Assembly: GCA_017620395.1 (NCBI GenBank)
Contig: JAFZQJ010000033.1
Span: 1-40,202 of the forward strand
Origin: Clostridia bacterium
GTDB lineage: Bacteria > Bacillota > Clostridia > Oscillospirales > RGIG8002
Reading direction: 5' to 3'
Length of the DNA stretch: 40,202 nucleotides
The notes under the pieces were generated by a model, which was not told the DNA's origin, ran no database searches, and saw only the letters and a program-made list of their open reading frames with translations. Shown here piece by piece: positions 1-11,100 of this stretch; position 1 is the first letter of the stretch; each line of letters starts with the position of its first letter. A program made the position numbers and the translations under genes.

Positions 1-148
1 CTTTTTAAGATGCGGAGCAGTTTTGAACGAGATGTTTATCGTTCAGGCAAAACAACAAAACAGCGGTCATACTTGATGTATGGCCGCTGTTTTTTGTGAA
101 GCATGGGCGGGAAACAGCCGTTCAAAACCCGACTTATCCCTTATCTGC
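1..148. repeat. Partial copy of a dispersed intergenic repeat (MITE-like), cut by the left window edge
   Basis: This intergenic stretch shares its plan with the element at 34720-34996. Both contain TGCGGAGCAGTTTTGAACGA (here about 11-30), then CGTTCA(A)GGCAAAA. Next comes a central hairpin (here about 63-85) and then GCCGTTCAAAAC (here about 117-128). The central hairpins differ in sequence but both still pair: GGTCATAC/GTATGGCC here, GGCAATAC/GTATTGCC in the other copy. The GTTTTGAACG and CGTTCAAAAC boxes are themselves inverted. The left end lies outside the window. It is non-coding, and short antisense ORFs across it are not credible. Confidence 0.65.
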
Positions 149-176
149 ACGCCCTTTCCTTCGGGGCTTTCTTTTG

Positions 177-205
177 TTGCAAATAGAGCGGGATAATGGT
201 ATAAT
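177..205 (+). promoter_or_regulatory. Sigma-A-type promoter for the S51-like peptidase gene
   Basis: TTGCAA (177-182) and TATAAT (200-205) are separated by 17 bp. A TG dinucleotide one base upstream of the -10 box makes it an extended -10 promoter. The predicted transcript starts around 212, only about 20 nt before the gene's start codon and just upstream of its AAGGAGG ribosome-binding site. Confidence 0.6.
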
Positions 206-233
206 ACCGGTATATTCCACAAGGAGGCGCTGT

Positions 234-932
234 ATGAAAATCGTTGCACTCGGCGGAGGCACGGTCGACGAAAGCTCCGCAGTCGAAAAGTATATAGTCG
301 AATTCAGCGGAAAAGAACGTCCGCGCTTTCTGTTTCTGCCCACGGCAAGCGGCGACGGCGGACATTACATAAACGCCGTAAAGCGCACCTATAAGCGCCT
401 CGGCTGCGCAGCGGACGCGCTGTGCCTCGTTCGCGCAGAATACGCGGCCGACGAGCTTGAATCACGCGTTTCAGCCGCCGATATTATCTACGTCGGCGGG
501 GGCGATCCGCTGCGGATGATGACCGTCTGGGAACGCGTCGGGATACTCCCGCTGCTGAAAGCGGCGGCGGGACGCGGCGCGGTCATGTGCGGAGTCAGCG
601 CGGGCGCGATGTGCTGGTTTGCCTCCGGCTACAGCGACCGCGACTATTACGACAGCTCCGTCTCATCCCCTTCATACCGGCTGATAGACGGCCTCGGCTT
701 CATTCCGGCCGTCTGCTGCCCGCATTACGACGAGCCCGGGCGCGACAGCTTCGACGCGGCCTGCGCATCGTTCTCGCTGCCCGGGGTCGCGCTCGAAAAC
801 GACGTCGCGCTCGTTTGCGACGGCTCCGCCTGCTCCCTCGTTAAAAACGACGGGCGCAAACGCGGGTGGCTGCTTACCGCCGAAAACGGTTACGTTTTGA
901 AAACGGAACTGCGCGGAGTTTTTTCGCTATGA
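234..932 (+). CDS. Peptidase E-like protein (peptidase S51 / type 1 glutamine amidotransferase-like)
   Basis: A 232-residue cytosolic protein of the S51 (PepE-like) fold. The family contains aspartyl dipeptidases and uncharacterised hydrolases with a Ser nucleophile in a class-I amidotransferase-like scaffold. Visible landmarks are the N-terminal beta strand and glycine loop (IVALGGGT), the YVGGGDPLRMM segment around residues 86-95, and the nucleophile elbow GVSAGAM with Ser122. The conserved histidine lies in CCPHYDE (His164). The ATG at 234 is chosen because AAGGAGG sits 6 nt upstream; the longer open frame from 96 would run back through the promoter and repeat. The gene is monocistronic, and potA has its own upstream region. 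The substrate cannot be read from the sequence. Confidence 0.85.
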   Translation: MKIVALGGGTVDESSAVEKYIVEFSGKERPRFLFLPTASGDGGHYINAVKRTYKRLGCAADALCLVRAEYAADELESRVSAADIIYVGGGDPLRMMTVWERVGILPLLKAAAGRGAVMCGVSAGAMCWFASGYSDRDYYDSSVSSPSYRLIDGLGFIPAVCCPHYDEPGRDSFDAACASFSLPGVALENDVALVCDGSACSLVKNDGRKRGWLLTAENGYVLKTELRGVFSL

Positions 933-975
933 TAATATATTTGTAAAAAATGCGGCGCTTTTTTCGCTGAAACTA

Positions 976-1009
976 TTGACAAAAACGCGAAAAACTACTA
1001 TTTTATAAT
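976..1009 (+). promoter_or_regulatory. Candidate promoter of the pot operon
   Basis: A perfect TTGACA (976-981) lies upstream of a perfect TATAAT (1004-1009), but their 22-bp spacing is too long for a standard promoter. A TATTTT at 999-1004 would give 17 bp. The leader that follows contains a small hairpin, CCCTT/AAGGG at about 1033-1046, ahead of the potA start. Confidence 0.4.
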
Positions 1010-1076
1010 AGAAAACTTATCCGGTCGAGGATGCCCTTTCACAAGGGGTACGTTCCGCGGAACTGGGGGTTGAGAA

Positions 1077-2222
1077 ATGGCCAACTCGGAAATTGTCCGT
1101 TTGGAAAACATTCATAAGGAATTTGACGGCGAAACAGTACTCGATAACATCAACCTGTCGATAAGGGACAAGGAATTCGTCACGCTGCTGGGCCCTTCGG
1201 GGTGCGGCAAGACTACCACCCTTCGCATTATCGCGGGATTTGAGACTCCGACATCGGGTAATGTTTTTTTCTTTGATAAGATAATTAACGACGTTCCGCC
1301 GCACAAGCGCGAGGTGAACACAGTATTCCAGCGCTATGCGCTCTTTCCTCACCTCAACGTTTTTGAAAACATCGCGTTCGGCCTGCGCCTGAAAAAGACG
1401 CCCGAGAAAATCATCCGCGAAAAAGTCTTCGAGATGCTGAAGCTGATCAACCTCAATGGCTTTGCGAAGCGCAACGTCAACTCGCTCTCCGGCGGACAGC
1501 AGCAGCGCGTCGCGATCGCCCGTGCGCTGATAAACTCGCCCCGCATGCTGCTTCTCGACGAGCCGCTCGGCGCGCTCGATCTGAAGCTCCGCAAGGATAT
1601 GCAGGTCGAACTGAAGAATATCCAGCAACAGATGGGCGTCACGTTCGTCTACGTTACGCACGACCAGGAGGAAGCCCTCTCGATGAGCGACACCGTCGTC
1701 GTTATGGATAACGGCGTCATTCAGCAGATCGGCACGCCTCAGGATATATACAACGAGCCGCAGAACGCCTTCGTCGCCGACTTCATCGGCGAGAGCAACA
1801 TCATCGACGGCGTTATGCTCGACGACTATCTCGTTTCCATTTTCGGCTACAAGTTCAAGTGCCTCGACTCCGGCTTCGAGCAGAAGGAGCCGGTCGACGT
1901 AGTCATACGCCCCGAGGACATCGATATCGTCCGCGCCGATTCCGGACATCTTTCCGGCGTAGTCACCAACGTTACGTTCAAGGGGGTGCACTACGAAATA
2001 ATCGTTGACGTCAAGGGCTTCAAGTGGATGATACAGACGACGGACTTCCACGCCCAGGGCGACACGATCGGCATCAAGTTAAATCCGGACGACATTCATA
2101 TTATGAAAAAGTCCGAATACTCCGGCAAGTTCGGCGACTACTCCTCATATTCCGAGGAATACGACAAGCTCGACGACGCGACCATCCTCAACGATGACTC
2201 CGACGCGGAGGTGATCGACTGA
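1077..2222 (+). CDS. potA: Spermidine/putrescine ABC transporter ATP-binding protein PotA
   Basis: This is the cytosolic ATPase subunit that energises polyamine import, 381 residues long. Walker [10 protein letters not shown] is at about residues 39-47. The Q-loop region is [10 protein letters not shown], the ABC signature is LSGGQQQR, Walker B is LLLDEP, and the H-loop is YVTHDQEEA. The C-terminal third resembles a TOBE regulatory domain, as in other PotA/MalK-type ATPases, followed by an acidic tail rich in Asp, Ser and Tyr. The ATG at 1077 follows a G-rich site (GGGGGTTGAG) and gives the usual family N-terminus. It is the first gene of a tightly packed operon, and its TGA stop shares one base with the potB start. 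Assignment to polyamines rests on operon content and overall resemblance. Confidence 0.93.
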   Translation: MANSEIVRLENIHKEFDGETVLDNINLSIRDKEFVTLLGPSGCGKTTTLRIIAGFETPTSGNVFFFDKIINDVPPHKREVNTVFQRYALFPHLNVFENIAFGLRLKKTPEKIIREKVFEMLKLINLNGFAKRNVNSLSGGQQQRVAIARALINSPRMLLLDEPLGALDLKLRKDMQVELKNIQQQMGVTFVYVTHDQEEALSMSDTVVVMDNGVIQQIGTPQDIYNEPQNAFVADFIGESNIIDGVMLDDYLVSIFGYKFKCLDSGFEQKEPVDVVIRPEDIDIVRADSGHLSGVVTNVTFKGVHYEIIVDVKGFKWMIQTTDFHAQGDTIGIKLNPDDIHIMKKSEYSGKFGDYSSYSEEYDKLDDATILNDDSDAEVID

Positions 2223-3031
2223 TGCGCGAAAAGCTTGCCGCGGCGCCCTATCTCGTATGGATGGTTCTCTTTATAGTCGCGCCGCTGATATTCGTCTTCG
2301 TCTACGCGTTCACCGACGCGAACGGACATTTCACTTTCGCGAACATCGCCGCGCTGAAGGCGTATCTGCCGACCTTTCTGGATTCGATACTGCTCGGCGC
2401 GATAGCGGCGGTGATCTGCCTGCTCATCGCCTATCCGTTCGCATACTTCATATCGCGCACGAAGCCGCGCACGCAGCGCATAATCGTGCTGCTCGTTATG
2501 CTGCCGATGTGCATGAGCTTCCTGCTCCGCACGCTGGCGTGGGTATCCTTGTTTGAGGACACCGGCATAATCAACAACTTCCTGACGAGCATCGGCATAG
2601 GTCCGTTCAAGCTTATCAGAACGCGCGCCGCTATCGTTTTCGGTATGGTATACAACTACCTGCCGTATATGATCCTGCCGCTCTACACCGTGCTGATGAA
2701 GATCGACGGGCGGCTGCTCGAGGCCTCCGCCGACCTCGGCGCGAACAAGGTCAAAACTTTCCGCAAGGTCATCCTGCCGCTCAGTATCCCCGGTATAATT
2801 TCGGGAATAACGATGGTGTTCGTGCCGGCGGTCAGCACCTTCTATATCTCCGTGAAGATGGGCCCCGCGGATACGGCCATGATCGGCGACATAATCGAGA
2901 AGCAGTTCAAAAACGCCTACAACCCCAACCTCGGCGCGGCGATGAGCCTGGTGCTGATGGTAATGATCATAATCTGTATGGCGGTAATGAACCGCTTTAC
3001 GGATAACGACGGGGAGGATATCGTGCTATGA
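2222..3031 (+). CDS. potB: Spermidine/putrescine ABC transporter permease PotB
   Basis: An integral membrane permease of 269 residues with about six transmembrane helices. It would form half of the channel of the polyamine importer. The cytoplasmic EAA loop that docks onto the ATPase is visible near residues 160-180 (EASADLGANKVKTFRKVILP). The gene starts inside the potA stop codon (TGATG, one-base overlap) and overlaps potC by four bases (ATGA). Translational coupling across the operon is therefore likely. Length and helix pattern are normal for the family. Confidence 0.92.
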   Translation: MREKLAAAPYLVWMVLFIVAPLIFVFVYAFTDANGHFTFANIAALKAYLPTFLDSILLGAIAAVICLLIAYPFAYFISRTKPRTQRIIVLLVMLPMCMSFLLRTLAWVSLFEDTGIINNFLTSIGIGPFKLIRTRAAIVFGMVYNYLPYMILPLYTVLMKIDGRLLEASADLGANKVKTFRKVILPLSIPGIISGITMVFVPAVSTFYISVKMGPADTAMIGDIIEKQFKNAYNPNLGAAMSLVLMVMIIICMAVMNRFTDNDGEDIVL

Positions 3032-3846
3032 AAACGTTCGGCAAGATCTATACCGTCCTCGTATTCGTACTGCTTTACACTCCGATACTGCTGCTGATGC
3101 TCTTCTCGTTCAACTCGACGAAGAACACCGTTCATTTCGAGGGCTTTACGCTGAAATGGTACGGCGAGCTCTTCAGCAACAGCAACCTGCTGCACCTGCT
3201 GCTCAACACCGTTATAATCGCTGTCATCGCCTCGATAGTCGCGACGGTGCTCGGCACGATGGCGGCGGTCGGCATTCACAAGATGAAGAAACGCATGCAG
3301 AGCGTCATCCTCACGGTCACTAATATCCCGATGACCAACCCCGACATCGTGACCGGCGTCTCCCTCGCGCTGCTCTTCGTCTTCATCGGCGGGATGATGA
3401 AAAACAACAACGTGCTCGGCTTCTGGACGCTGCTGATCGCGCATATAACCTTTGGTCTGCCCTACGTCATACTCTCGGTACTGCCGAAGATACGGCAGAT
3501 GGACCGCAACCTGATGGACGCGGCGCTCGACCTCGGCTGCACGCCGTTGAAGGCGTTTTTCAAGGTGATGCTTCCGGAGATAATGCCCGGCGTCTTCACC
3601 GGAATGACTATGGTCTTCACACTGTCGCTCGACGACTTCGTCATCAGCTATTTCGTCTACGGCTCCGGCTTCTCGACGCTCCCGATCGAGATATACAACT
3701 ACACCAAGAAGCCGATCCCGCCGTCGATATACGCGCTGTTCACGATGCTCTTTATCGTCATACTTGCGCTGATGATCTTGATGAACGTCTTCCAGGCGCG
3801 CGACGAACGCAAAAAAGCAAGTAAACTCGCGGCGCTTCAGCCGTAA
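3028..3846 (+). CDS. potC: Spermidine/putrescine ABC transporter permease PotC
   Basis: The second permease subunit, 272 residues with about six membrane helices. Its EAA loop reads DAALDLGCTPLKAFFKVMLP around residues 169-188. The N-terminal FSFNSTKN and WYGELF segments are typical of PotC. It overlaps potB by four bases and is followed after 30 nt by the binding-protein gene, which has its own good ribosome-binding site (GGAGG). It would pair with PotB to form the membrane pore through which the periplasmic-type binding protein delivers polyamines. Confidence 0.92.
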   Translation: MKTFGKIYTVLVFVLLYTPILLLMLFSFNSTKNTVHFEGFTLKWYGELFSNSNLLHLLLNTVIIAVIASIVATVLGTMAAVGIHKMKKRMQSVILTVTNIPMTNPDIVTGVSLALLFVFIGGMMKNNNVLGFWTLLIAHITFGLPYVILSVLPKIRQMDRNLMDAALDLGCTPLKAFFKVMLPEIMPGVFTGMTMVFTLSLDDFVISYFVYGSGFSTLPIEIYNYTKKPIPPSIYALFTMLFIVILALMILMNVFQARDERKKASKLAALQP

Positions 3847-3876
3847 CGATAATTACATCCAACGGAGGTACACAAA

Positions 3877-5058
3877 ATGAAAAAAATCATTGCTGCAATC
3901 CTTACGCTGACGCTGGTCGCGGCGCTCTTCACGGCGATGCCGACGGTTACGGCCGAAGCTGAAGAAGCAGTCACGATCAACGTTTACAACTGGGGCCAGT
4001 ACATCGGCGTCGGCGAGGACGACACGATCGACGTCAACGCCGAATTCACGAAGCGCACCGGCATAAAGGTCAACTACACGACCTACGACTCAAACGAAAC
4101 TATGCTGACGAAGCTGGAAACGGGCGGGTCGAGCTACGATATCATAATCCCCTCGGATTATATGATCGACCGCATGATAAAAAAGGACATGCTCGAGAAG
4201 CTGGATTTCTCCAACATCCCGAACTACAAATATATCGACGAAACGTATAAAAACACCGCCTACGACCCGAACAACGAATACTCCGTCCCCTACACCTACG
4301 GCACCGTCGGCATCATCTATAACACGAAATACGTCACCAAGACAGTCGACAGCTGGAACATTCTCTGGGACGAGGAATACAAAGACAAGATACTGACCTT
4401 CGACAACCCCCGCGATCTTTTCGCGATAGCGGAGTTCCTGCTCGGCATCGACGTCAACACCACCTCCCCCGAGGACTACGAGGCGTGCTACAACAAGCTG
4501 CTCGAGCAGAAGCCCGTTCTGCAGCAGTACGTTATGGATCAGATCTTCGACGCGATGATCAATGAATCCGCCTGGATCGCCCCCTACTACGCGGGCGACT
4601 TCGTGACGATGCACGAAGATAACCCCGACCTCGCCTTCTGCTATCCGAAGGAGGGCTTCAACTTCTTCATCGACGCCATCTGCATCCCGAAGGGCTGCGA
4701 GCACAAGGCGGAAGCCGAAGCGTATATCAACTTCCTCTGCGATCCCGAGATCTCCGGAAAGAATATGGACGCCATCGGCTACGCCACGCCCATTCCGGAG
4801 GCGAAGGAATACTTGAGCGAGGAATTCGCCGACAGCGACGTCGTCTACTTCGACGAAGCGACCGCCGCGAACTCCAAGATGTTCAAGGACCTCCCGGACG
4901 AGAGCTTCCAGCTGATGAACGATTACTGGTCAAAGCTGAAGGTCGAGGGCTCCGCGGGCTACACGCTCTATATCATCATCGGCGCGGCAATAGTCGCGAT
5001 AATCGCCGTTGTCGTCATCATCCGCATGCGTAAGAAAAAGCTCTACGAACAGGAATAA
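3877..5058 (+). CDS. potD: Polyamine-binding protein PotD-like, with a C-terminal membrane anchor
   Basis: The extracellular solute-binding protein of the transporter, 393 residues. An N-terminal signal peptide (about 1-28, ending near VTAEA) is followed by the PotD-like ligand-binding fold: INVYNWGQYI near 34-43, the DIIIPSDYMIDRM segment and the SVPYTYGTVGIIYN segment. It has no lipobox cysteine, which is unusual because Gram-positive PotD proteins are normally lipoproteins. Instead residues about 361-383 form a single transmembrane helix followed by a positively charged tail (RMRKKK). The protein therefore appears tethered by its C-terminus. It is the last gene of the pot operon and is followed by a large palindrome. 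Confidence 0.88.
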   Translation: MKKIIAAILTLTLVAALFTAMPTVTAEAEEAVTINVYNWGQYIGVGEDDTIDVNAEFTKRTGIKVNYTTYDSNETMLTKLETGGSSYDIIIPSDYMIDRMIKKDMLEKLDFSNIPNYKYIDETYKNTAYDPNNEYSVPYTYGTVGIIYNTKYVTKTVDSWNILWDEEYKDKILTFDNPRDLFAIAEFLLGIDVNTTSPEDYEACYNKLLEQKPVLQQYVMDQIFDAMINESAWIAPYYAGDFVTMHEDNPDLAFCYPKEGFNFFIDAICIPKGCEHKAEAEAYINFLCDPEISGKNMDAIGYATPIPEAKEYLSEEFADSDVVYFDEATAANSKMFKDLPDESFQLMNDYWSKLKVEGSAGYTLYIIIGAAIVAIIAVVVIIRMRKKKLYEQE

Positions 5059-5064
5059 GGAAAT

Positions 5065-5106
5065 ACACGCACCGTTCTCAGTCAATTGACTGAGAACGGT
5101 GCGTGT
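5065..5106. repeat. Perfect 42-bp palindrome between potD and the LRR gene
   Basis: Positions 5065-5085 are the exact reverse complement of 5086-5106, centred on GTCAATTGAC, with no unpaired centre. In RNA it would form a 19-bp stem on a minimal loop. It can end transcripts leaving potD, although the following U-rich run (ATTTTTT at about 5120) is 14 nt away. It also overlaps the -35 box of a candidate promoter for the next gene, so an operator role is possible. Confidence 0.75.
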
Positions 5107-5114
5107 TGAATAAT
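5086..5114 (+). promoter_or_regulatory. Candidate promoter for the LRR protein gene, overlapping the palindrome
   Basis: TTGACT (5086-5091) and AATAAT (5109-5114) are 17 bp apart, and each matches the sigma-A consensus at five of six positions. The -35 box is the right half of the palindrome centre. The predicted leader is about 30 nt. Confidence 0.4.
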
Positions 5115-5150
5115 TCAATCATTTTTTACACAACAAAAAGGAGGCAGCAC

Positions 5151-8100
5151 ATGAAAAACAAAACGTTCAGAAAGGCGCTCTCCGCGCTTCTCACCCTCGC
5201 GCTCCTGCTCGCGTTCGCGCCGACGGCGGTGATACCCGTCTCCGCGCTCACCGAGGGCGACTGGGAGTACACAGTCAGCGATAATAAAGTTGTTATCACC
5301 AAATACAACAGCGTCCTCGACGACTACGTCATCGTACCCGCCGAGCTCGGCGGTCATACGGTATCGATGATCGGCGACAACGCATTCCTTGACTGCGCTT
5401 CAATCCTCACGTCAGTGACCTTACCCGACTCGCTCGAGATCATAGGCGACCAAGCGTTCATGAACTGCTCCTCGCTCGAGTCGGTAACCTTCGGCAGCGG
5501 GCTGAAGAGCATCGGCTTGGACGCGTTCAGAAATTGCCACTCGCTGGAAATTAACAGCTTCCCCGACTCGCTCGAGAGCATAGGCGACGGCGCGTTCTCG
5601 AGCTGCACCTCGCTCACGTCCGTTTCCTTCCCGGCGTCGCTCAAAACGCTCGGAAACGGCGCTTTCCAAAACTCCGGCATCGAAACGGCGACCTTCTCCG
5701 GCGCGGGTCCGGAAACGATCGGCATCTCCGCTTTCCGCGCATGCGGCAATCTTGAATCCCTGACCTTCGGCAACGGACTGAAAACGATATGTTCGCACGC
5801 CTTTATGGATTGCATCTCGCTTACCTCCGCGACCTTCCCCGACTCGCTCGAGACCATCGAGGACGGCGCGTTCTCGACCTGCCTCTCGCTCGCGTCCGTT
5901 TCCTTCCCGGCGTCGCTCATAACGCTCAGAGACTACGCTTTCGACTACTGCTCCGGCATCAAGACGGCGACCTTCTCCGGCGCGGGTCCGGAAACGATCG
6001 GCAACTCCGCTTTCCGCTCATGCAGCTCCCTTGAATCCGTGACCTTCGGCAGCGGGCTGAAAACGATAGACGAAGACGCCTTTTCCATGTGCGAAAAACT
6101 CTCGTCCGTCAGCTTCCCGGCGTCGCTCGAAACGCTCGCCGAGAATGCGTTCGAGAGCTGCACCGCGCTCGCGACGGTCAACCTGCCCTTCACCGAGGCG
6201 GAGTGGACCGCGGCCGGCGGCTGGACGTACTACGGCGTGACCGAAACGAACAACGCCGAGCTTTATAACGCGGCGCTGACCTTTGTGCAGCCCGTGTTCG
6301 ATTACACAGACAACGGCGGCGTGACTATTACCGGCTGCACTAATATCGACAGATTCCCCGATCTCGTCATCCCCGCGCAGATCGGCGGCAGTGACGTCAC
6401 AGAGATTGCCGACGACGCCTTCAAAGGCATAGCGACCCTTAAAAGCGTGACCCTGCCCGACAGCGTTTCGGTCATCGGTTACGGCGCCTTCAGCAACTGC
6501 ACCTCGCTTGAAAGCGTCGAAATCCCGGATAGCTCGAGGCTCTTTATCATCAACAACGTCGCGTTTCAGAACTGCTCCGCGCTCCGGAGCATCAGTCTGC
6601 CGGACTCGCTGAGCACTCTCGGACAAAGCGCCTTCGAAAACTGCTCATCGCTCGCGAGCGTGACCTTCGGGAGCAGATGCTCTTTAAACGGTATCGGCTT
6701 TATGACGTTCTATGGATGCCGCTCGCTGACAAGCATCGTTCTGCCCGACGCGGTCAGGACTATCGAGGATTCCGCCTTCGAAAACTGCTCATCGCTCGCG
6801 TCCGTCACCTTCGGCAACCGGCTGGAGATGATATGTTACAGGGCGTTCGGCGAATGCGACGCGCTCGAAAGCGTCGCCTTCCCCTCCTCGCTCAATACGC
6901 TGTCGCAGAACGTGTTCTTCGGCTGCGAATCGCTCGCGACGGTCAACCTGCCCTTCACCAGAAGCGAGTGGAACGCCGCCGGCGGCTGGAGCAAATACGG
7001 CGTGGACGCGTCGAACAACGCCGAGCTTTATAACGCGGCGCTGACCTTCGTTAAGCCGGCTCCCGCCTTCACCTACGAAGTCGATTACCGCGGCGCAACG
7101 GTCACCGGATGCACGAATATCGACGATATCGAACACCTCGTCATCCCCGCCGAGCTCGGCGGCGAACCGGTACTCAATATAGGCGAAGACGCTTTCAGCG
7201 GATGCACCGGCATCAAAACCGTGATCTTACCCGACTCGCTCGAGAACATCGAGGACGGCGCGTTCAAGGGCTGCTCCGCGCTCGCTGCCGTCGACTTCGG
7301 CAGCGGAGTGGGAAACATCGAAGGCAGGGCGTTCGAAAACTGCGCCTCGCTCACGTCCGTGACCTTCCCGGACTCGCTTGACGGGATCGGCATCGGCGCG
7401 TTCAAGAACTGCACCTCGCTCGCGACAGTCGACTTCGGCAGCGGGCTGGAGGATATAGACTGCAACGCATTCGAAAACTGCGGCGTCACGTCGCTGGTAT
7501 TCCCCGATTCTCTTGAGTTGATTGACGAATGTGCGTTCAGCGGCTGCGGCAATCTCACTTCCGTCGACTTCGGAGACGGTGTGAAAGAGCTGGGGCAAGG
7601 CGCTTTTGAGGGCTGCGTCCTGCTCGAATCCGTCTTCCTCCCGGCTTCGCTCAGTGAGTTTTATGAAGAAGTGTTCGCCGACTGCTCGGCGCTCCGGACG
7701 GTCGTCTTCTCCGGCGAAGGCCCGGAGGAGATCGGCAGTGAAGCGTTTGACGGCTGCGGAAACCTCGAATCCGTCACCTTCGGCAGCGGGCTGAAGACGA
7801 TAGGCGCAAGCGCATTCGACGACTGCGTAAAGCTCGCGACCGTGACCTTCCCGGACTCGCTCGAGACCATCGACGAATACGCGTTCTATGGCTGCACTTC
7901 GCTCGCGACCGTTACCTTCGGCAGCGGTCTGAAAACGATAGAGCATCAGGCGTTCTATGAATGCGCCGCGCTCGCGACGGTAAACCTGCCGTTCACCGAA
8001 GCGCAGTGGAACGCCGGCGGCGGCTGGGCTCTTTACGGCGTGAACGCCAATAACAACGAAGAGCTTTATAACGCGGCGCTGACCTTCGTCATCCCGGTTC

Positions 8101-11100
8101 CCGCCTTCACCTATACGGATATCGAGGGCGGCGTGAAGATAACCGGCTGCACGAATATCCGCGATATATACAACCTCGTCATTCCCGCGGAGATAGACGG
8201 CAAGGCCGTGCTCGCGATCGGCGACCAGGCGTTCAGCTCGACGGATATCGTCTCCGTCGTCATTCCCGACTCGATCGTGACTATCGAAGAGTACGCGTTC
8301 TATTGGTGCCCCTCGCTGACCTCGGTAACCTTCGGCAGCGGTCTGAAAACGATAGAGCGTCAGGCGTTCAACGGCACCGCGCTCACCTCCGTGACCTTCC
8401 CCGACTCGCTCGAGAGCATAGGCGAACAAGCGTTCAAGAACTGCGCCTCGCTCGCGTCGGTAACATTCGGCAGCGGGCTGAAAACGATAGGGCGTCAGGC
8501 GTTCGGCAGCTGCTCCTCGCTCTCCGCCGTCGTTCTCCCCGACTCTCTCGAAACGATCGGCGCCCGCACGTTCGATAACTGCGACGCCCTGACCTCGATA
8601 ACCTTCGGCAGCGGGCTGAAGGCGGTAAGCGAAAACATGTTCGAAGGCTGCGACAGCCTCGCCTCCGTCGCGTTCCCCGACTCGCTCGAGACCATAGGCG
8701 ACGAGGCGTTCAAAAGCTGCAGCCTGCTCGCGTCGGTCACCTTCGGCAGCGGGCTGAAGACGATAGGCTACAGCGCGTTCGACAGCTGCGCCTCGCTCAC
8801 CTCCGTTTCCTTCCCCGACTCGCTCGAGACCATAGGCAACGACGCGTTCAAATACTGCGCCTCGCTCGCCTCGATAACCTTCGGCAGCGGGCTGAAGACG
8901 ATAGGCAGCAGCGCTTTCGGCAGCTGCTCCTCGCTCACCTCCGTGACCTTCCCCGACTCGCTCGAGACGCTCGGCGGCCAAGCGTTCTATAGTTGCGGCC
9001 TGCTCGAATCGGTCGCCTTCGGCAGCGGGCTGAAAACGATAGACTACGACGCGTTCGGCGGCTGCTCCTCGCTCGCGACCGTTTCCTTCCCGCTCACCGA
9101 GGCGGAGTGGAACGCGCTGGGCGGCTGGGATTACTTCAGAGCCGCCGTAAACGGCAACGAGGAGCTCGTTAACGCGACTCTGATCCTGGTCAAGCCCGTA
9201 TTCACCTACGCGGATATCGAGGGCGGCGTAATTATCACCGGCTGCACGAATATCGACAGATTCCCCGACCTCGTCATCCCCGCCGAGATAGACGGCAAGA
9301 CCGTGCTCAGGATAGACGCCATGGCGTTTTCCGGCGCCGCGATCAAATCCGTAACTCTGCCCGACTCGCTCGAAAGAATCAATTCGGGCGCGTTCGGCAA
9401 CTGCGCCGCGCTCACGTCCGTTTCCTTCGGCAGCGGACTGAAGACGATAGCCAATCAGGCGTTCTTGAACTGCGGCAGTCTGACTTCGGTCGCCTTCCCG
9501 GATTCGCTTGAAGCGATCGATAAGAGCGCGTTCGCCGGCTGCGCCGCGCTCGCGACCGTCACCTTCGGCAGCGGGCTGAAGACGATAGGCGAAGGCGCGT
9601 TTAATAGATGCGCTTCGCTGACGTCCGCGGCCTTCCCCGACTCGCTCGAGAGCATCGGCGGCGCCGCGTTCATCTACTGCACCGCGCTCGCGACCGTTAC
9701 CTTCGGCAGCGGACTGAAGAGCATCGGCGACGACGCGTTCAGCAACTGCCCCTCGCTCACCTCCGTGACGTTCCCCGACTCGCTCGAGACCATAGGCAAC
9801 GACGCGTTCTATGGCTGCTACGGGCTCGAATCCGTGACCTTCGGCAGCGGACTGAAGAGCATCGGCTTTAACGCGTTTGACGCCTGCTCGGCGCTGAAGT
9901 CCGTGACTCTCCCCGACTCGCTCGAGTCGATCGGCAGCAGCGCGTTCGGAATATGCGTAAACCTCGAAACCGTCGTTTTCGGCAGCGGGCTGAAGAGCAT
10001 CGGCGATTACGCGTTCAGATTCTGCGACAAGCTGGAATCCGTAACGCTGCCCGCGTCGCTCGAAACGATCGAAAGTAACGCGTTCTACGACAGCGGTCTT
10101 AAAACGGTCGCCGTTCCCTTCACCGCGGCGGAGTGGACCGCGGCTGGCGGCTGGACTTACTACAGCGTGACCGAAACGAACAACCCCGAGCTTTATAACG
10201 CGGCGCCGGTCTTCGTGCAGCCCGCCTTCACCTATACGGATATCGAGGGCGGCGTGAGTATCATCGGCTGCACGAATCTCGACAGATTCACCGAACTCGT
10301 CATCCCCGCGCAGATCGACGGCAAGGCCGTGCTCGAGATCGGCAACAGTGCGTTCTATAGATGCCGCTCGCTCACTTCCGTGGCCTTCCCCGACTCGCTC
10401 GAAAGCATCGGCGACAATGCGTTCAGCGGCTGCGACGCGATCGCGAGCATCACCTTCGGCAGCGGACTGAAAACGATAGGCGAGGAAGCGTTCGAGGACT
10501 GCCACGCGCTCACCTCCGTGACCTTCCCCGACTCGCTCGAAACCATCGGAGATGCCGCGTTCATATCCTGCTACGAGCTCGCGACGGTGACCTTCGGCAG
10601 CGGACTGAAGAGCATCGGCGAAAGCGCGTTCCGGAACTGTAAGTTCTCGGCGCTGACCTTCCCGGATTCGCTCGAAAGCATCGGAGAGATAGCGTTTAAG
10701 CAGTGCCGCTACCTCAAAACCGTAACGCTCCCCGAAGGGATCGAAACGATAGGCGCGGACGCCTTCAGCGGCTGTGCGCTCGAAACCGTCACCTACACCG
10801 GCACGCGCAAGCAGTGGAACGCCATAGACGTCAGTAACGCCGGTCTGCCCGGCGAAGTGACGATAATATGCAAGGGCGACTTCGCGCCCGATACCGCGAT
10901 CTCCGTCAGCGGCGAGGAAACCTTCGGCGAAACCCTCACCGCGACGGTCACCGGCCTGCCCGCCGACGTCGAGGACGCCGTCATCAGCTGGTATAACGAC
11001 GACGGCGACCTGCTCGGCACCGGCGAGACCTACGTCATAACCGCCGCGGACGTCGGGCACGCGGTAAAGGCCGTCCTCTCCAGCGAGAACGCCGTCGCCT

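Noticed and set aside
5103-5150. A start of the LRR gene at 5103
   Set aside because: It lies within the palindrome and promoter region, has no ribosome-binding site and would place charged residues before the signal peptide. AAGGAGG directs the start to 5151.
5400-10800. Regularly spaced near-identical segments resembling a CRISPR or satellite array
   Set aside because: The segments are in-frame 69-nt units encoding leucine-rich repeats. There are no unrelated spacers and no cas genes.
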